Assembly: GCA_024742765.1 (NCBI GenBank)
Contig: JANSXT010000001.1
Span: forward strand, 1-64,000
Reading direction: 5' to 3'
DNA: 64,000 nt
Origin: Phyllobacteriaceae bacterium
GTDB lineage: Bacteria > Pseudomonadota > Alphaproteobacteria > Rhizobiales > Rhizobiaceae
Positions 1 through 10,091 of this stretch are shown here, piece by piece. The translations under genes were made by a program, and so were the position numbers. Positions within the stretch are counted from its first letter, which is position 1, and each line of letters starts with the position of its first letter. Under the pieces are notes generated by a model. It was not told where the DNA came from, ran no database searches, and saw only the letters and a list, made by a program, of their open reading frames with translations.

Positions 1-1509
<1,509 letters not shown>

Positions 1510-1514
1510 CTATC

Positions 1515-1543
1515 AAAGCCCGGCCCCAGCGCCGGGCTTTTTT
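1515..1543 (+). terminator. Intrinsic terminator of rpoD
   Basis: A perfect 10-bp stem (AAAGCCCGGC at 1515-1524 pairing with GCCGGGCTTT at 1531-1540) encloses a six-base loop and runs into six T residues (1538-1543). It lies six bases after the rpoD stop, as expected for a rho-independent terminator. Confidence 0.92.
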
Positions 1544-1622
1544 GCATCAATGGCCGGCTTGACGGGCATCAAGGCGCTCGGAGCCCGATGACGGCAGCCT
1601 CTGTTCCGGGGAGGATGCCGCG

Positions 1623-2237
1623 ATGGAAAAGACCGACTTCAAGAAGACGCTGAAACATCTCTACAGGCCGTCGGCCAAGGACTTCGCGCTGGTCGATGTG
1701 CCGACGATGCAGTTCGTCATGGTCGACGGGTCCGGCAATCCGAACACCGCGCCGGCCTATATGGAAGCCATCCAGTGGCTTTATGGCGTCAGCTACGCGC
1801 TGAAATTCGCCTCCAAGACGCAATGCGCACGCGACTATGTCGTGCCGCCGCTCGAGGCGCTCTGGTGGGCCGAGGACATGGGGGCCTTCACGACCGGCGA
1901 CAAGGACCAGTGGTCTTGGACCGCCATGATCATGCAGCCGGACTGGATCACCGACGCCATGTTCGCGTCAGCCGTCGGCAAGGCGCGGGGCAAGCTCGGC
2001 GAGCCGCCGGAAAGCTTGCGGCTCGACACCTATGACGAGGGTCTGTGCGTCCAGATCCTCCATATCGGCGCCTATGACGATGAGGCGCCGACGATCGCAC
2101 GGCTGCATCAGGAGTTCATCCCGCAGAATGGGCTGACTGAAAACGGCCATCACCACGAAATCTATCTCTCCGACCCGCGCCGCACCGCGCCCGAAAAACT
2201 CAAAACGGTCCTGCGCCAGCCGGTGAAACGGGTGTAA
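1623..2237 (+). CDS. GyrI-like small-molecule-binding domain protein
   Basis: This 204-residue protein opens with a segment (residues about 5-60: KKTLKHLYRPSAKDF, then VDVPTMQFVMVDGSGNP) typical of stand-alone GyrI-like proteins, the SOUL/GyrI ligand-binding fold also found at the C-terminus of AraC and MerR regulators. There is no DNA-binding domain and no signal peptide, so it is probably a cytosolic ligand-binding or small hydrolase-like protein; the substrate is unknown. A ribosome binding site (GGGGAGGA around 1608-1614) sits eight bases before the ATG. It stands alone between the rpoD terminator and the Uma2 gene and could share a transcript with the latter, which begins 57 bases downstream. 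Confidence 0.75.
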   Translation: MEKTDFKKTLKHLYRPSAKDFALVDVPTMQFVMVDGSGNPNTAPAYMEAIQWLYGVSYALKFASKTQCARDYVVPPLEALWWAEDMGAFTTGDKDQWSWTAMIMQPDWITDAMFASAVGKARGKLGEPPESLRLDTYDEGLCVQILHIGAYDDEAPTIARLHQEFIPQNGLTENGHHHEIYLSDPRRTAPEKLKTVLRQPVKRV

Positions 2238-2294
2238 GAGGGAACCATCGAGGCTCGAAGTGACAGTTTCCTGCCATTCCGCTATCCTCGCGCC

Positions 2295-2870
2295 ATGAAC
2301 ATCCGGGTCACCCATGCAGCCGAGGGACTTGCGCGCCGTGCGTTCACGGTCAGCGATGTCGTTCGCATGGTCGAGGCGGGTGTTCTTGGCCGCGATGAGC
2401 GCTTCGAACTGATCGGCGGGGAGATCGTGCCCATGTCGCCCAAGGGAATTCGCCACGAGCGTCTCAAGCAATGGCTGAACGAGCAGCTCATCAGAGGGCT
2501 GCCGACCCATTTGCAGACCATTCCCGAAACGACGTTCTATCTGTCTGAAGACACATTCATCGAACCCGACTTCGTGGTCTATCCGGCCGAGAGCGGCCTT
2601 GAAAAACTGTCGCCTGAAACCTGCCTTCTGGCCATCGAGGTGGCCGATTCATCGCTTTCCTACGATCTGGGCCGCAAGGCGCGGCTCTATGCGGAGTTCG
2701 TTATCGGCGAACTCTGGGTGTTCGATGTCAACGCCATGCAGGTCACGGTGCACCGCCAACCGCGCGATGGCGAATTTGGTTCAGTCGAACGGCACCGTTT
2801 CGACACCACGCTGGCCGCCAAGCGCATCGACGGATATGCGCTGGACTTGGAACGCTACAGCCCGCGCTGA
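2295..2870 (+). CDS. Uma2 family (DUF820) putative PD-(D/E)XK nuclease
   Basis: A 191-residue protein with the Uma2 layout: an N-terminal segment with EAGVLGRDERFELIGGEIV (residues about 26-44), a central EPDFVVYP (residues about 75-82), and LAIEVADSSLSYDLGRKARL (about 109-130) that supplies the Asp, Glu and Lys of a restriction-endonuclease-like fold. It ends with ELWVFDVN. The family is widespread, especially in cyanobacteria, and its biological role is unsettled. No partner gene is evident; the neighbours are a GyrI-like gene upstream and a convergent toxin gene whose stop lies 13 bases away. Confidence 0.85.
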   Translation: MNIRVTHAAEGLARRAFTVSDVVRMVEAGVLGRDERFELIGGEIVPMSPKGIRHERLKQWLNEQLIRGLPTHLQTIPETTFYLSEDTFIEPDFVVYPAESGLEKLSPETCLLAIEVADSSLSYDLGRKARLYAEFVIGELWVFDVNAMQVTVHRQPRDGEFGSVERHRFDTTLAAKRIDGYALDLERYSPR

Positions 2871-2883
2871 GCGGCGCTATGGA

Positions 2884-3237
2884 TCAATTCTCACCGATCG
2901 TCATCCGAATGGCGCGGCGCACCCCGTCCACGTCCGCCCGTCCAGCCTGACCCGCAACCCGCAGGACGCGCACCGCCTCGATTGTTGCGATCTTCGCCGA
3001 TCGGATTGTCGAAGGAACCGGCAAGCCGCAGGCTGTGTGGTCACCGATCGGAACATCGCCCACCCATTGCGATGTATTCGACGTGATCATGGCGACCAAG
3101 AGCAATCCGGTTTGCCGGTTGAATGCGTCCGAAGAAACCACAAGCGCCGGGCGCCGCTTCTCGGCAAGTTGATCCGCATAGGGAAAGGGAACGACAACAA
3201 TGTCCCATTGGCGTGGCAGTGGATCAGAGGTCGGCAT
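2884..3237 (-). CDS. Type II toxin, PemK/MazF family endoribonuclease
   Basis: A 117-residue protein beginning MPTSDPLPRQWDIVVVPFPYAD, the usual PemK/MazF start, where the beta-barrel carries the WDIVVVPFPY strand and the basic KRRPALVVS segment (residues about 24-32). Family members cut mRNA at short sequences to arrest growth. The reading frame is open further upstream, but the ATG at 3237 gives the normal family length and overlaps the antitoxin gene by 14 bases, the usual translational coupling in such modules. Transcribed with the antitoxin upstream. The cleavage sequence cannot be inferred. Confidence 0.88.
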   Translation of the reverse strand: MPTSDPLPRQWDIVVVPFPYADQLAEKRRPALVVSSDAFNRQTGLLLVAMITSNTSQWVGDVPIGDHTACGLPVPSTIRSAKIATIEAVRVLRVAGQAGRADVDGVRRAIRMTIGEN

Positions 3238-3442
3238 AGGCCTCGTCGTCGGCTTCGCTCGACCATTCGGTGAAGACGGCAAACGGATCGTCGTCAGCGG
3301 GAACGACCTTTTCGACGATGATGCCGAGACGCGTCTGCCGATAACGCAGCAGGTCGCCCGGCTTCAGGCCGAGCTTTTCGCGAATCGGACGCGGCACGAC
3401 GGTCTGGCTCTTGGACGAAATCTTGGAATAGGCATCACTCAT
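3224..3442 (-). CDS. Type II antitoxin, AbrB/MazE family
   Basis: A 72-residue protein with an N-terminal AbrB/SpoVT swapped-hairpin DNA-binding domain (residues about 5-45: SKISSKSQTVVPRPIREKLG, then LKPGDLLRYR) and an acidic C-terminal tail (DDDPFAVFTEWSSEADDEAYAD) that would bind and block the toxin. Such antitoxins also repress their own operon. It precedes and overlaps the PemK-like toxin gene. Only 47 bases separate its start from the ung stop, so the promoter is probably in that gap, or the pair is read through from ung. Confidence 0.88.
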   Translation of the reverse strand: MSDAYSKISSKSQTVVPRPIREKLGLKPGDLLRYRQTRLGIIVEKVVPADDDPFAVFTEWSSEADDEAYADL

Positions 3443-3489
3443 GCGATGTAAGATGGCTTACTTTCTTACATCTTTCAAGAAGCCGCATG

Positions 3490-4170
3490 TCATACCGCCT
3501 CCGGCAGCCGCCAATCGATCGGCGCGATCCCGTTTCTCTCCAAAAACCCATTGGCCTGCGAAAACGGTTTCGAGCCGAAAAAGCCGTTATGCGCCGACAG
3601 CGGTGAAGGGTGCGGCGCTTTCAGGACAAGGTGCTTGGACCGGTCGACGAACGCCGCTTTCTTCTGGGCGTAGGAGCCCCAAAGGATGAAGACCGCCGGC
3701 GTCTGCCGCGCATCGACGAGGCGGATCACCGCGTCGGTAAAGCGCTCCCAGCCGCGGCCGCGATGCGAAGCGGCTTGGTGCGCCTCGACCGTCAGCACCG
3801 AATTGAGCAGCAGAACGCCCTGTTTGGCCCAGCTTTCAAGATGGCCATGGGCCGCTGGCGGTATGCCCAGATCCGTCTCCATCTCCTTGTAGATGTTGAC
3901 GAGCGAGGGCGGGATGCGCACGCGGGGCCGCACCGAAAAGCACAGCCCATGGGCCTGGCCGGGACCGTGATAGGGATCCTGTCCCAGAATGACGACCTTG
4001 ACGCGGTCGAGCGGCGTCGCGTCGAGCGCATGGAACCACTCGCTGCCCGGCGGGAAGATGCGCTTGCCCGCTGCCTTTTCGGCGACGAGAAACTGCCGGA
4101 GATCGGCCATATAGGCACTGTCGAAGTCCGTTTGCAGCGGCGCCAGCCAGCTTTCGTGCAGTTTGACCAT
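3490..4170 (-). CDS. ung: Uracil-DNA glycosylase, family 1
   Basis: A 226-residue enzyme removing uracil from DNA as the first step of base-excision repair. The water-activating loop GQDPYHG (residues 63-69, catalytic Asp65) and the DNA-intercalating HPSPLSA loop near residue 190 are both present. [10 protein letters not shown] (uracil recognition Asn) and the FILWG strand complete the set of family motifs. The frame is open for 27 more codons upstream, but the ATG at 4170 gives the standard start ([12 protein letters not shown]) and family length. The gene lies upstream of the toxin-antitoxin pair on the same strand. Confidence 0.96.
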   Translation of the reverse strand: MVKLHESWLAPLQTDFDSAYMADLRQFLVAEKAAGKRIFPPGSEWFHALDATPLDRVKVVILGQDPYHGPGQAHGLCFSVRPRVRIPPSLVNIYKEMETDLGIPPAAHGHLESWAKQGVLLLNSVLTVEAHQAASHRGRGWERFTDAVIRLVDARQTPAVFILWGSYAQKKAAFVDRSKHLVLKAPHPSPLSAHNGFFGSKPFSQANGFLERNGIAPIDWRLPEAV

Positions 4171-4281
4171 TGTCGGACACCTGTTCGGATCGCCATAGTG
4201 CCGCGACGGAGGCGCCGCCGCCACGAACCACGGCGTGCATGCGCCGATCATCCACAGGAACGCGACGGGAAAGGCCGAGCC

Positions 4282-4704
4282 ATGCCGCTAGAAACGCTGT
4301 CGATCCGCACGAACGGGCAAGGGCTTTACGAATTCACCGAAGATGCTGTGCGCTTCGCCCGTGCCCATGGCGCGGCTGACGCCGTGCTGACCGTCTTCGT
4401 GCGCCACACTTCCTGTTCGCTGTTGATCCAGGAGAATGCCGACCCGGACGTGCAGCGCGATCTCAAGGCCTTCTTTGCGCGGCTCGTGCCGCCGTCCGAC
4501 GATCCGTCAATGGACTATATCGTGCACACGGCCGAAGGGCCGGACGACATGCCCGCGCATATCAAGGCGGCGATGATGCCGACATCGCTGTCGATCCCCG
4601 TTCAGGATGGCCGACTGCTTTTGGGGACCTGGCAGGGGCTTTACCTGTTCGAACACCGCACCCAGCCTCACAGCCGCCAGATCGTTCTGCATCTGGCCGC
4701 CTGA
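4282..4704 (+). CDS. YjbQ/UPF0047 family protein
   Basis: A 140-residue protein of the UPF0047/YjbQ family. The signature [14 protein letters not shown] (residues about 42-55) and the C-terminal [12 protein letters not shown] are intact. E. coli YjbQ has weak thiamine phosphate synthase activity, but the physiological role is not settled. The ATG at 4282 is chosen because it gives the normal N-terminus and follows a purine-rich GGGAAAGG at 4268-4275; the frame stays open far upstream only because it runs antisense to ung. It converges on the DUF5996 gene, whose stop lies six bases beyond. Confidence 0.86.
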   Translation: MPLETLSIRTNGQGLYEFTEDAVRFARAHGAADAVLTVFVRHTSCSLLIQENADPDVQRDLKAFFARLVPPSDDPSMDYIVHTAEGPDDMPAHIKAAMMPTSLSIPVQDGRLLLGTWQGLYLFEHRTQPHSRQIVLHLAA

Positions 4705-4709
4705 CGGTC

Positions 4710-5642
4710 TCAGATCGCGCGCGGTACGCCAGGTTCACCATAGGCGCATTCCAGCGTCGACCGGTCCCAGCCGGCAAGATCGGCCGCGGCCCGATAGGTC
4801 GAATCCAGAAAGGCCATCAGCGCCGCGTCCGGGTCCTCCGCCGCGCGCACGGCGGCATAGGGCAAGACGAACTCCGACAATTGATCATGCCAGTAGGCCG
4901 CACCGGGTTCGACCGCCGCTTTGGCAAAACCGTCCGGGGTCGGATAGGCGTAGGAGAAGAACATGGCCTCCTCGATGCCGTTGCCGCCGGGCCAGAAGCC
5001 GGCCGACGACACTTCATGCGAATAGGCTTCGCGCGTGATATTGTCCGGCAGGGCAGGAAACCCGCCGGGGTGAGACGGCGCGGTGCGGCCGGAGAACCGC
5101 GTCACGGCAAGGTCGAAACTGCCCCAGAAGAAATGCACCGGTGAAACCTTGCCCAGAAATCCCGATCGGAACCGCGTGAAGACGCGATCGATATCGACCA
5201 TGGCCTGCCAGAACGCGGTCGCATGCTCCGGAGCGTAGTCGCCGGCTCCGGTCTGCGCGACGAACGGCACCGGGTCCGGCACCTCGTTCGGACTGCCATG
5301 GAACCGGGTCGGCGCGCCAACCGTTTCGAGCGCCGCGATGAAGGCAGCATGGAAATCGGCCACGGACATCGGTTGAAGGGGCACGGTCTCGCGCGCACCA
5401 TCGGTGCTCAGCACATCGAGCCGATGATCGAGAAAGTCGAATCGTACCTCGAAACCGGCACTGGCGGTCGGCACGAGCGATGTCGTCAGCCCGCGCGCAT
5501 CGACATAAAGCGGCACCTGCCAGGAATGGTTGACCCAGGGCGAGTTGGCCAGGCGAAACTTGCCGACGATCTGTGTCCACATGTGCAGGCTTTGCCCGGT
5601 CGCGGCAAAGGCGGGAAAGTCCAGTTCGGGCCAGTTTGGCAT
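4710..5642 (-). CDS. DUF5996 family protein
   Basis: A 310-residue protein matching the DUF5996 pattern: WPELDFPAFAATGQSLHMWTQ at the start, a central HFFWGSFDLAVTRFSGR (about residues 168-184), and SHEVSSAGFWPGG further on. The many conserved aromatic residues and the His/Trp-rich centre suggest an enzyme-like core, but no reaction is established for the family. The start MPNWPEL at 5642 is preferred over an upstream in-frame ATG at 5720, whose extra 26 residues look non-coding. Divergent from the dsbA-like gene across a region with three DNA dyads. Confidence 0.82.
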   Translation of the reverse strand: MPNWPELDFPAFAATGQSLHMWTQIVGKFRLANSPWVNHSWQVPLYVDARGLTTSLVPTASAGFEVRFDFLDHRLDVLSTDGARETVPLQPMSVADFHAAFIAALETVGAPTRFHGSPNEVPDPVPFVAQTGAGDYAPEHATAFWQAMVDIDRVFTRFRSGFLGKVSPVHFFWGSFDLAVTRFSGRTAPSHPGGFPALPDNITREAYSHEVSSAGFWPGGNGIEEAMFFSYAYPTPDGFAKAAVEPGAAYWHDQLSEFVLPYAAVRAAEDPDAALMAFLDSTYRAAADLAGWDRSTLECAYGEPGVPRAI

Positions 5643-5709
5643 GCGCGTGTCTCCGGTCTTGAACGAACACCACGATAGCGCGGCTGGCGGTGCTGCGGCA
5701 GGGTGCGGG

Positions 5710-5729
5710 CGATAACGCATATGTTATCG
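5710..5729. promoter_or_regulatory. Dyad 1 upstream of the dsbA-like gene
   Basis: The 20-base element CGATAACgcatatGTTATCG has two perfect 7-base arms around a six-base centre. It lies in the divergent region between DUF5996 and the dsbA-like gene, about 90 bases before the latter's ATG. It is a candidate operator for an unknown dimeric regulator. Confidence 0.45.
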
Positions 5730-5752
5730 GCGCTGCGACGACGCGGCGAGAT

Positions 5753-5767
5753 GTGCCATGTTGGCAC
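5753..5767. promoter_or_regulatory. Dyad 2 upstream of the dsbA-like gene
   Basis: GTGCCAtgtTGGCAC is a 15-base dyad with perfect 6-base arms. The TTGGCA at 5761-5766 inside it could serve as a -35 element, with TATAGC (5782-5787) as a -10, though the 15-base spacing is short. Confidence 0.4.
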
Positions 5768-5785
5768 CTGATTCGTGGGGCTATA

Positions 5786-5797
5786 GCGTTTAAACGC
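5786..5797. promoter_or_regulatory. Dyad 3 upstream of the dsbA-like gene
   Basis: GCGTTTAAACGC is a perfect 12-base palindrome 22 bases before the dsbA-like ATG. With the two dyads further upstream it forms a cluster of three different palindromes within 88 bases, overlapping or abutting the likely core promoter. Confidence 0.4.
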
Positions 5798-5819
5798 CCG
5801 ATCATAGGAGAGCTTATCG

Positions 5820-6485
5820 ATGGCCGACCCGTTCTTTCCGACCCGCCGCTCCACCCTGCGCGCGCTGGCCGGAGTTCCCGTAGCGCTCGCCGCCCTGCAT
5901 GTCCCGGCCTTCGCCCAAGCGGCCCCGGCCGCCCAGGGCGAAGTCGACATGGACGCGCTGCTCGAGCCCGGCCCGCTGCCCGAAATGACCAAGGGCGACC
6001 CCGACGCGCCGGTGACGATCGTCGAATATGCGTCGATGACCTGCGGCCATTGCGCCAGTTTCCACAACGACACCTGGCCGGCGCTGGAAGAAAAATATGT
6101 CGAGACCGGCCAGGTCCGTCTGGTGCTGCGCGAATTTCCGTTCGATCCGCGCGCGGCTGCGGCCTTCATGCTCGCCCGTTGCGCCCCCAATGACGGCTAT
6201 TTTCCGATGATTGATGTGCTGTTTGAGCAGCAGGGCAACTGGGCGCGCGCCCAAAATGCCCGCGCACCGCTGGAAAACATCGCCAAACTGGCCGGTTTTA
6301 CACAAGAGACCTTCGAAGCCTGCTTGACCGATCAGCAGCTTCTGAATGATGTGAACGCCATCCGCACGCGCGGGGCCGAAGAATTCGGCGTCAACGCGAC
6401 CCCGACCTTCTTCATCAACGGTAGCAAATATACCGGAGCACTCTCGGTTGAAGAGATGTCGGCCATTATCGATCAGCTTCTCTAA
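5820..6485 (+). CDS. Periplasmic DsbA-family thiol oxidoreductase (thioredoxin fold)
   Basis: A 221-residue exported protein. Residues 1-32 form a signal peptide with a twin Arg (TRRSTLR) before a hydrophobic stretch ending AFAQA, so export by Tat or Sec is possible. The thioredoxin-like domain starts near residue 60 (DAPVTIVEYASMTCGHC) with a CGHC redox motif at about residues 74-77, and the cis-Pro loop is NATPTFFING. The family catalyses disulfide formation or isomerisation in the periplasm. The insert between motif and cis-Pro is the DsbA-type helical domain. It is followed 50 bases downstream by smc, an arrangement I recall as common in Rhizobiales. A GGAG at 5806-5809 precedes the ATG. 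Confidence 0.9.
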   Translation: MADPFFPTRRSTLRALAGVPVALAALHVPAFAQAAPAAQGEVDMDALLEPGPLPEMTKGDPDAPVTIVEYASMTCGHCASFHNDTWPALEEKYVETGQVRLVLREFPFDPRAAAAFMLARCAPNDGYFPMIDVLFEQQGNWARAQNARAPLENIAKLAGFTQETFEACLTDQQLLNDVNAIRTRGAEEFGVNATPTFFINGSKYTGALSVEEMSAIIDQLL

Positions 6486-6535
6486 GCGCCGGCGCCGGTC
6501 GGCGCGATGGCGTGCGCATGGCGGGAGGGCCCGCC

Positions 6536-9500
6536 TTGCGCTTTGAAAAGCTCCGCCTGACCGGCTTCAAATCCTTCGTCGAACCGACCGAATTCATCAT
6601 TGAAGGTGGGCTGACCGGCGTCGTCGGCCCCAATGGCTGCGGCAAGTCCAACCTTGTCGAGGCGCTGCGCTGGGTAATGGGCGAAAGCTCCTACAAGAAC
6701 ATGCGCGCTTCGGGGATGGACGATGTCATCTTCTCGGGCTCGGCCACGCGCCCCTCGCGCAACATGGCTGAAGTGTCGCTTTTTCTCGACAATTCGGACC
6801 GCACCGCGCCCGCCGCCTTCAATGGCGATGACAGTCTTCAGGTAACGCGGCGGATCGAGCGCGAAGCCGGCTCGGCCTACAAGATCAATGGCCGCGATGC
6901 CCGCGCGCGCGACGTGCAACTCCTGTTTGCCGACCAGTCGACCGGTGCGCGTTCGCCTTCCATGGTCGGCCAGGGCCGGATCGGCGAACTGATCCAGGCC
7001 AAGCCGCAGGCCCGCCGCGCGCTCCTTGAGGAAGCGGCCGGCATTTCAGGCCTGCATTCGCGCCGCCACGAGGCGGAACTGCGCCTGCGTGCCGCCGAGA
7101 CCAACCTCGAACGGCTTGACGATGTCGTCGCCGAACTGGAAACCCAGATCGACAGCCTCAAGCGGCAGGCACGGCAGGCGAACCGCTTCCGCACCCTGTC
7201 GCGCGACATTCGCGCCGCCGAGGCGACGCTGCTGCATCTCAAATGGGTGCAGGCCAAGGCGGCCGAGGCCAATGCGCAATCGGCCCTTTCCGAAGCGACC
7301 GCGGAGGTTGCTGAGCGCGCGCAGGCCCAGATGGAGGCGGCGCGCCTGCAGGCGATCGCGCAAAAGGCGCTTCCCGGCCTGCGCGAAGCCGAGGCGGCCG
7401 CGGCCGCTGCCCTGCAGCGCCTGACGATCGCCCGCGACCAGCTCGATGCGGAAGCCGAGCGGCTCGCCGCGCGCAAGCGCGAACATGAACAGCGCCTCGA
7501 ACAGCTTGCCGCCGACATGGCGCGCGAGACGCGTTTGACCGAGGAAAATGCCGGCATGCTGGCCGCGCTCGACGAGGAGCGCGACACGCTGAACAAGGCC
7601 GAAGCCGGCGAGGAAGCGCGCGAGGCATCGCTGGCCGAAAAGGTCGAAGCGGCCCGTTTGGCGCTTGAGGAGAGCGAAGGCGCGCTGGCGCGGGCCACCG
7701 AGGCACGGGCCGAAACGGCCGCGCTCCGGGTGCAGCTTGAACGCCGCATCCGCGAGAGCGCCGAACGTCGCGACCGGCTTGACCGGGATCGCGCCGCCGC
7801 CGAGACCGAAATGTTGTCCCTGGCCGAGCGGATCGCGGCGCTGGCTGATCCGGCGGAGAAGCAGGCGGGCGTCGAGGCCGCCGATATGGCCGTCGCGCAA
7901 GCCGAACGACACGCATCCGAAGCCGAAAAGGCCGTGCAGGCCGCGCGCGCCGCCGAAACCGCGCTCCGGCCCGATCTGGCCTCGGCGCGCGATGCGCTGG
8001 GTGCGCTGGAGGCCGAAGCGCGCACGATCGCCAAGCTGCTCAATGCCGGCGATGCCGGCTTGTTCCCGGGCGTCATCGAGGCGCTGGACGTCGACAAGGG
8101 CTTCGAGACGGCGCTGGGCGCGGCGCTCGGCGATGAACTCGATGCGCCGCTCGATCCCGCGGCACCGGCCCATTGGGCGGGCGCCGATGCGGCACCCGAC
8201 GATCCGCCGCTGCCCGCCGGCTGCTCGCCGCTTGGCAACCATGTGCGCGGCGCGCCGGCGCTTGCCCGGCGTCTGGCCCAGATCGGTGTCATCACCGATG
8301 AAACCGAAGGTCATGCGTTGGCCGCCAGCCTGGCGCCCGGCCAGAGGCTGGTGACGCTTAATGGCGCGCTCTGGCGCTGGGACGGCTATCGCGCCGCCGC
8401 CGACGCGCCCACTCCCGCCGCACAACGTCTTTCACAAAAGAACCGGCTGGCCGAACTGGAGCGGGAGATCGCAGCCGCCCGGGACAACCATGACGCGGTC
8501 AAGGGCCGGATCGCCGACGCGGAAGCAGCCACCGCCACCGCCATCGAAACCGAGCGGGCCGCGCGCAATGCGGTGCGCGCCGCGCAGGACCAGGCCCGGT
8601 CCGCGCGCGAAGCGCTGGCTGCCGCTGAACGCGCCGCGGGCGACCTAACGCGCCGGCGCGCGGTCGTCGAGGAAAGCCTGCAACATCTGGCGTCGGACCG
8701 CGATGAAGCCGTCGGCACGCTGGCAGAAGCCGAGCGCGCGCTGGCCGCCGAACCCGATGTCTCGGGCCTTGATGCCGAGATCGGCCGCATTCAGGCGACC
8801 GTGGCCGAAGGCCGAGCGGCACTGGCCGAGGCGCGTACCGAACATGGCGGCGTCGCCCGCGACCGGCAGGCGCGGCATCAGCGGCTGACCGCGATCGAGC
8901 GCGAGCGCGCCAACTGGATCGCGCGGGCTGAAGGCGCCGAAGCCCAGATCGCCGCCCTGGCGCAGCGCGAATCCGACACCCGGCAGGCCCTGGCCGACAT
9001 CGCCGAGACACCCGATGCGCAGGCCGCCAAGCGCCGCGAACTGGTTCGCCAGATCGAGCAGGCCGAACAGGAGCGCGCCCGCGCCGGCGACGCCCTGGCG
9101 AAGGCGGAAGGCGATGCCGCGGCCGCCGACAAGGCGGCGACCGATGCGATTGCAACCCTGTCCGAAGGACGCGAACGCCGTGCCCGCGCCGAGGAACGGT
9201 TGGCCGCCGCCGCCGAACGGCGCACCGATGCCGAGACCCGCATCACCGAAGCGCTCAACTGCGCGCCGCATGAGGCGTTCGCCGCTGCCGGCCTGTCGGC
9301 CGACGAGCCGCTGCCCGAGATGGAGCCGCTCGAACGCCGGCTGGAGCGGCTGAAGATCGAGCGCGAACGCCTTGGCGCGGTCAATCTGCGCGCCGAGGAG
9401 GAACAGACCGAACTCTCCGAACGCCATCAGGCGCTGACCGGCGAGCGCGATGACGTGATCGCCGCCATCGCCGAACTGCGCTCCGCCATTTCCTCGCTCA

Positions 9501-9997
9501 ACAAGGAAGGCCGCGAACGGCTGATTGCAGCCTTCGACGTGGTTCAGGGCCATTTCACACGCCTGTTCACCCATCTGTTCGGCGGCGGCACCGCCGAATT
9601 GCAGCTTGTCGAGAGCGACGATCCGCTCGAAGCCGGCCTTGAGATCATGGCCCGCCCGCCCGGCAAGAGGCCGCAGACGATGACGCTCCTGTCCGGCGGC
9701 GAGCAGGCGCTGACCGCCATGGCGCTGATCTTCGCCGTCTTCCTGACCAATCCCGCGCCGATCTGCGTGCTCGACGAAGTCGACGCGCCGCTTGACGACC
9801 ATAATGTCGAGCGCTTCTGCGACCTGATGGACGAAATGGCCGCGCAGACCGACACGCGCTTCGTCCTGATCACCCACAATCCGATCACCATGGCGCGCAT
9901 GAACCGGCTGTTCGGCGTGACCATGGCCGAGCAGGGCGTCAGCCAGCTTGTCTCGGTCGATCTGAGCGCCGCCGAGGAGCTGCGCGAGGCCAGTTGA
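6536..9997 (+). CDS. smc: Chromosome segregation ATPase SMC
   Basis: This is the 1153-residue structural maintenance of chromosomes protein, the condensin-like ATPase that organises and segregates the chromosome. The N-terminal half has the Walker A motif GPNGCGKSN (residues about 31-39). Two long Ala/Glu/Arg-rich coiled coils (about 160-500 and 640-960) flank a short hinge (about 505-625). The C-terminal head carries the ABC signature LLSGGEQALT and Walker B ICVLDEVDAPL. I prefer the TTG at 6536: it follows GGGAGGG (6523-6529) at six bases and gives the standard N-terminus MRFEKLRLTGFKSF. A GTG at 6512 and an ATG at 6518 are in frame but would add residues unusual for the family. No scpA or scpB lies nearby. 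Confidence 0.97.
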   Translation: MRFEKLRLTGFKSFVEPTEFIIEGGLTGVVGPNGCGKSNLVEALRWVMGESSYKNMRASGMDDVIFSGSATRPSRNMAEVSLFLDNSDRTAPAAFNGDDSLQVTRRIEREAGSAYKINGRDARARDVQLLFADQSTGARSPSMVGQGRIGELIQAKPQARRALLEEAAGISGLHSRRHEAELRLRAAETNLERLDDVVAELETQIDSLKRQARQANRFRTLSRDIRAAEATLLHLKWVQAKAAEANAQSALSEATAEVAERAQAQMEAARLQAIAQKALPGLREAEAAAAAALQRLTIARDQLDAEAERLAARKREHEQRLEQLAADMARETRLTEENAGMLAALDEERDTLNKAEAGEEAREASLAEKVEAARLALEESEGALARATEARAETAALRVQLERRIRESAERRDRLDRDRAAAETEMLSLAERIAALADPAEKQAGVEAADMAVAQAERHASEAEKAVQAARAAETALRPDLASARDALGALEAEARTIAKLLNAGDAGLFPGVIEALDVDKGFETALGAALGDELDAPLDPAAPAHWAGADAAPDDPPLPAGCSPLGNHVRGAPALARRLAQIGVITDETEGHALAASLAPGQRLVTLNGALWRWDGYRAAADAPTPAAQRLSQKNRLAELEREIAAARDNHDAVKGRIADAEAATATAIETERAARNAVRAAQDQARSAREALAAAERAAGDLTRRRAVVEESLQHLASDRDEAVGTLAEAERALAAEPDVSGLDAEIGRIQATVAEGRAALAEARTEHGGVARDRQARHQRLTAIERERANWIARAEGAEAQIAALAQRESDTRQALADIAETPDAQAAKRRELVRQIEQAEQERARAGDALAKAEGDAAAADKAATDAIATLSEGRERRARAEERLAAAAERRTDAETRITEALNCAPHEAFAAAGLSADEPLPEMEPLERRLERLKIERERLGAVNLRAEEEQTELSERHQALTGERDDVIAAIAELRSAISSLNKEGRERLIAAFDVVQGHFTRLFTHLFGGGTAELQLVESDDPLEAGLEIMARPPGKRPQTMTLLSGGEQALTAMALIFAVFLTNPAPICVLDEVDAPLDDHNVERFCDLMDEMAAQTDTRFVLITHNPITMARMNRLFGVTMAEQGVSQLVSVDLSAAEELREAS

Positions 9998-10091
9998 CGG
10001 GTCGGTCGGGCCGGCCTTCTTGCGCAGCCAAAAGACACATGGCGCTTGATGGTGCAATGCGGTAACAAGGCGCTCCGGAAGGGGGAGCCGC

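Noticed and set aside
3610-4281. In-frame extension upstream of the YjbQ-type gene
   Set aside because: It lies antisense to ung and would more than double the length of a normally 140-residue protein.
6877-8295. Long open frames antisense to smc (also 7046-8425 and 8645-10099)
   Set aside because: High GC content keeps the reverse frames open; their compositions are Ser/Arg or Gly/Arg-rich without domains, while the plus strand encodes a complete SMC.
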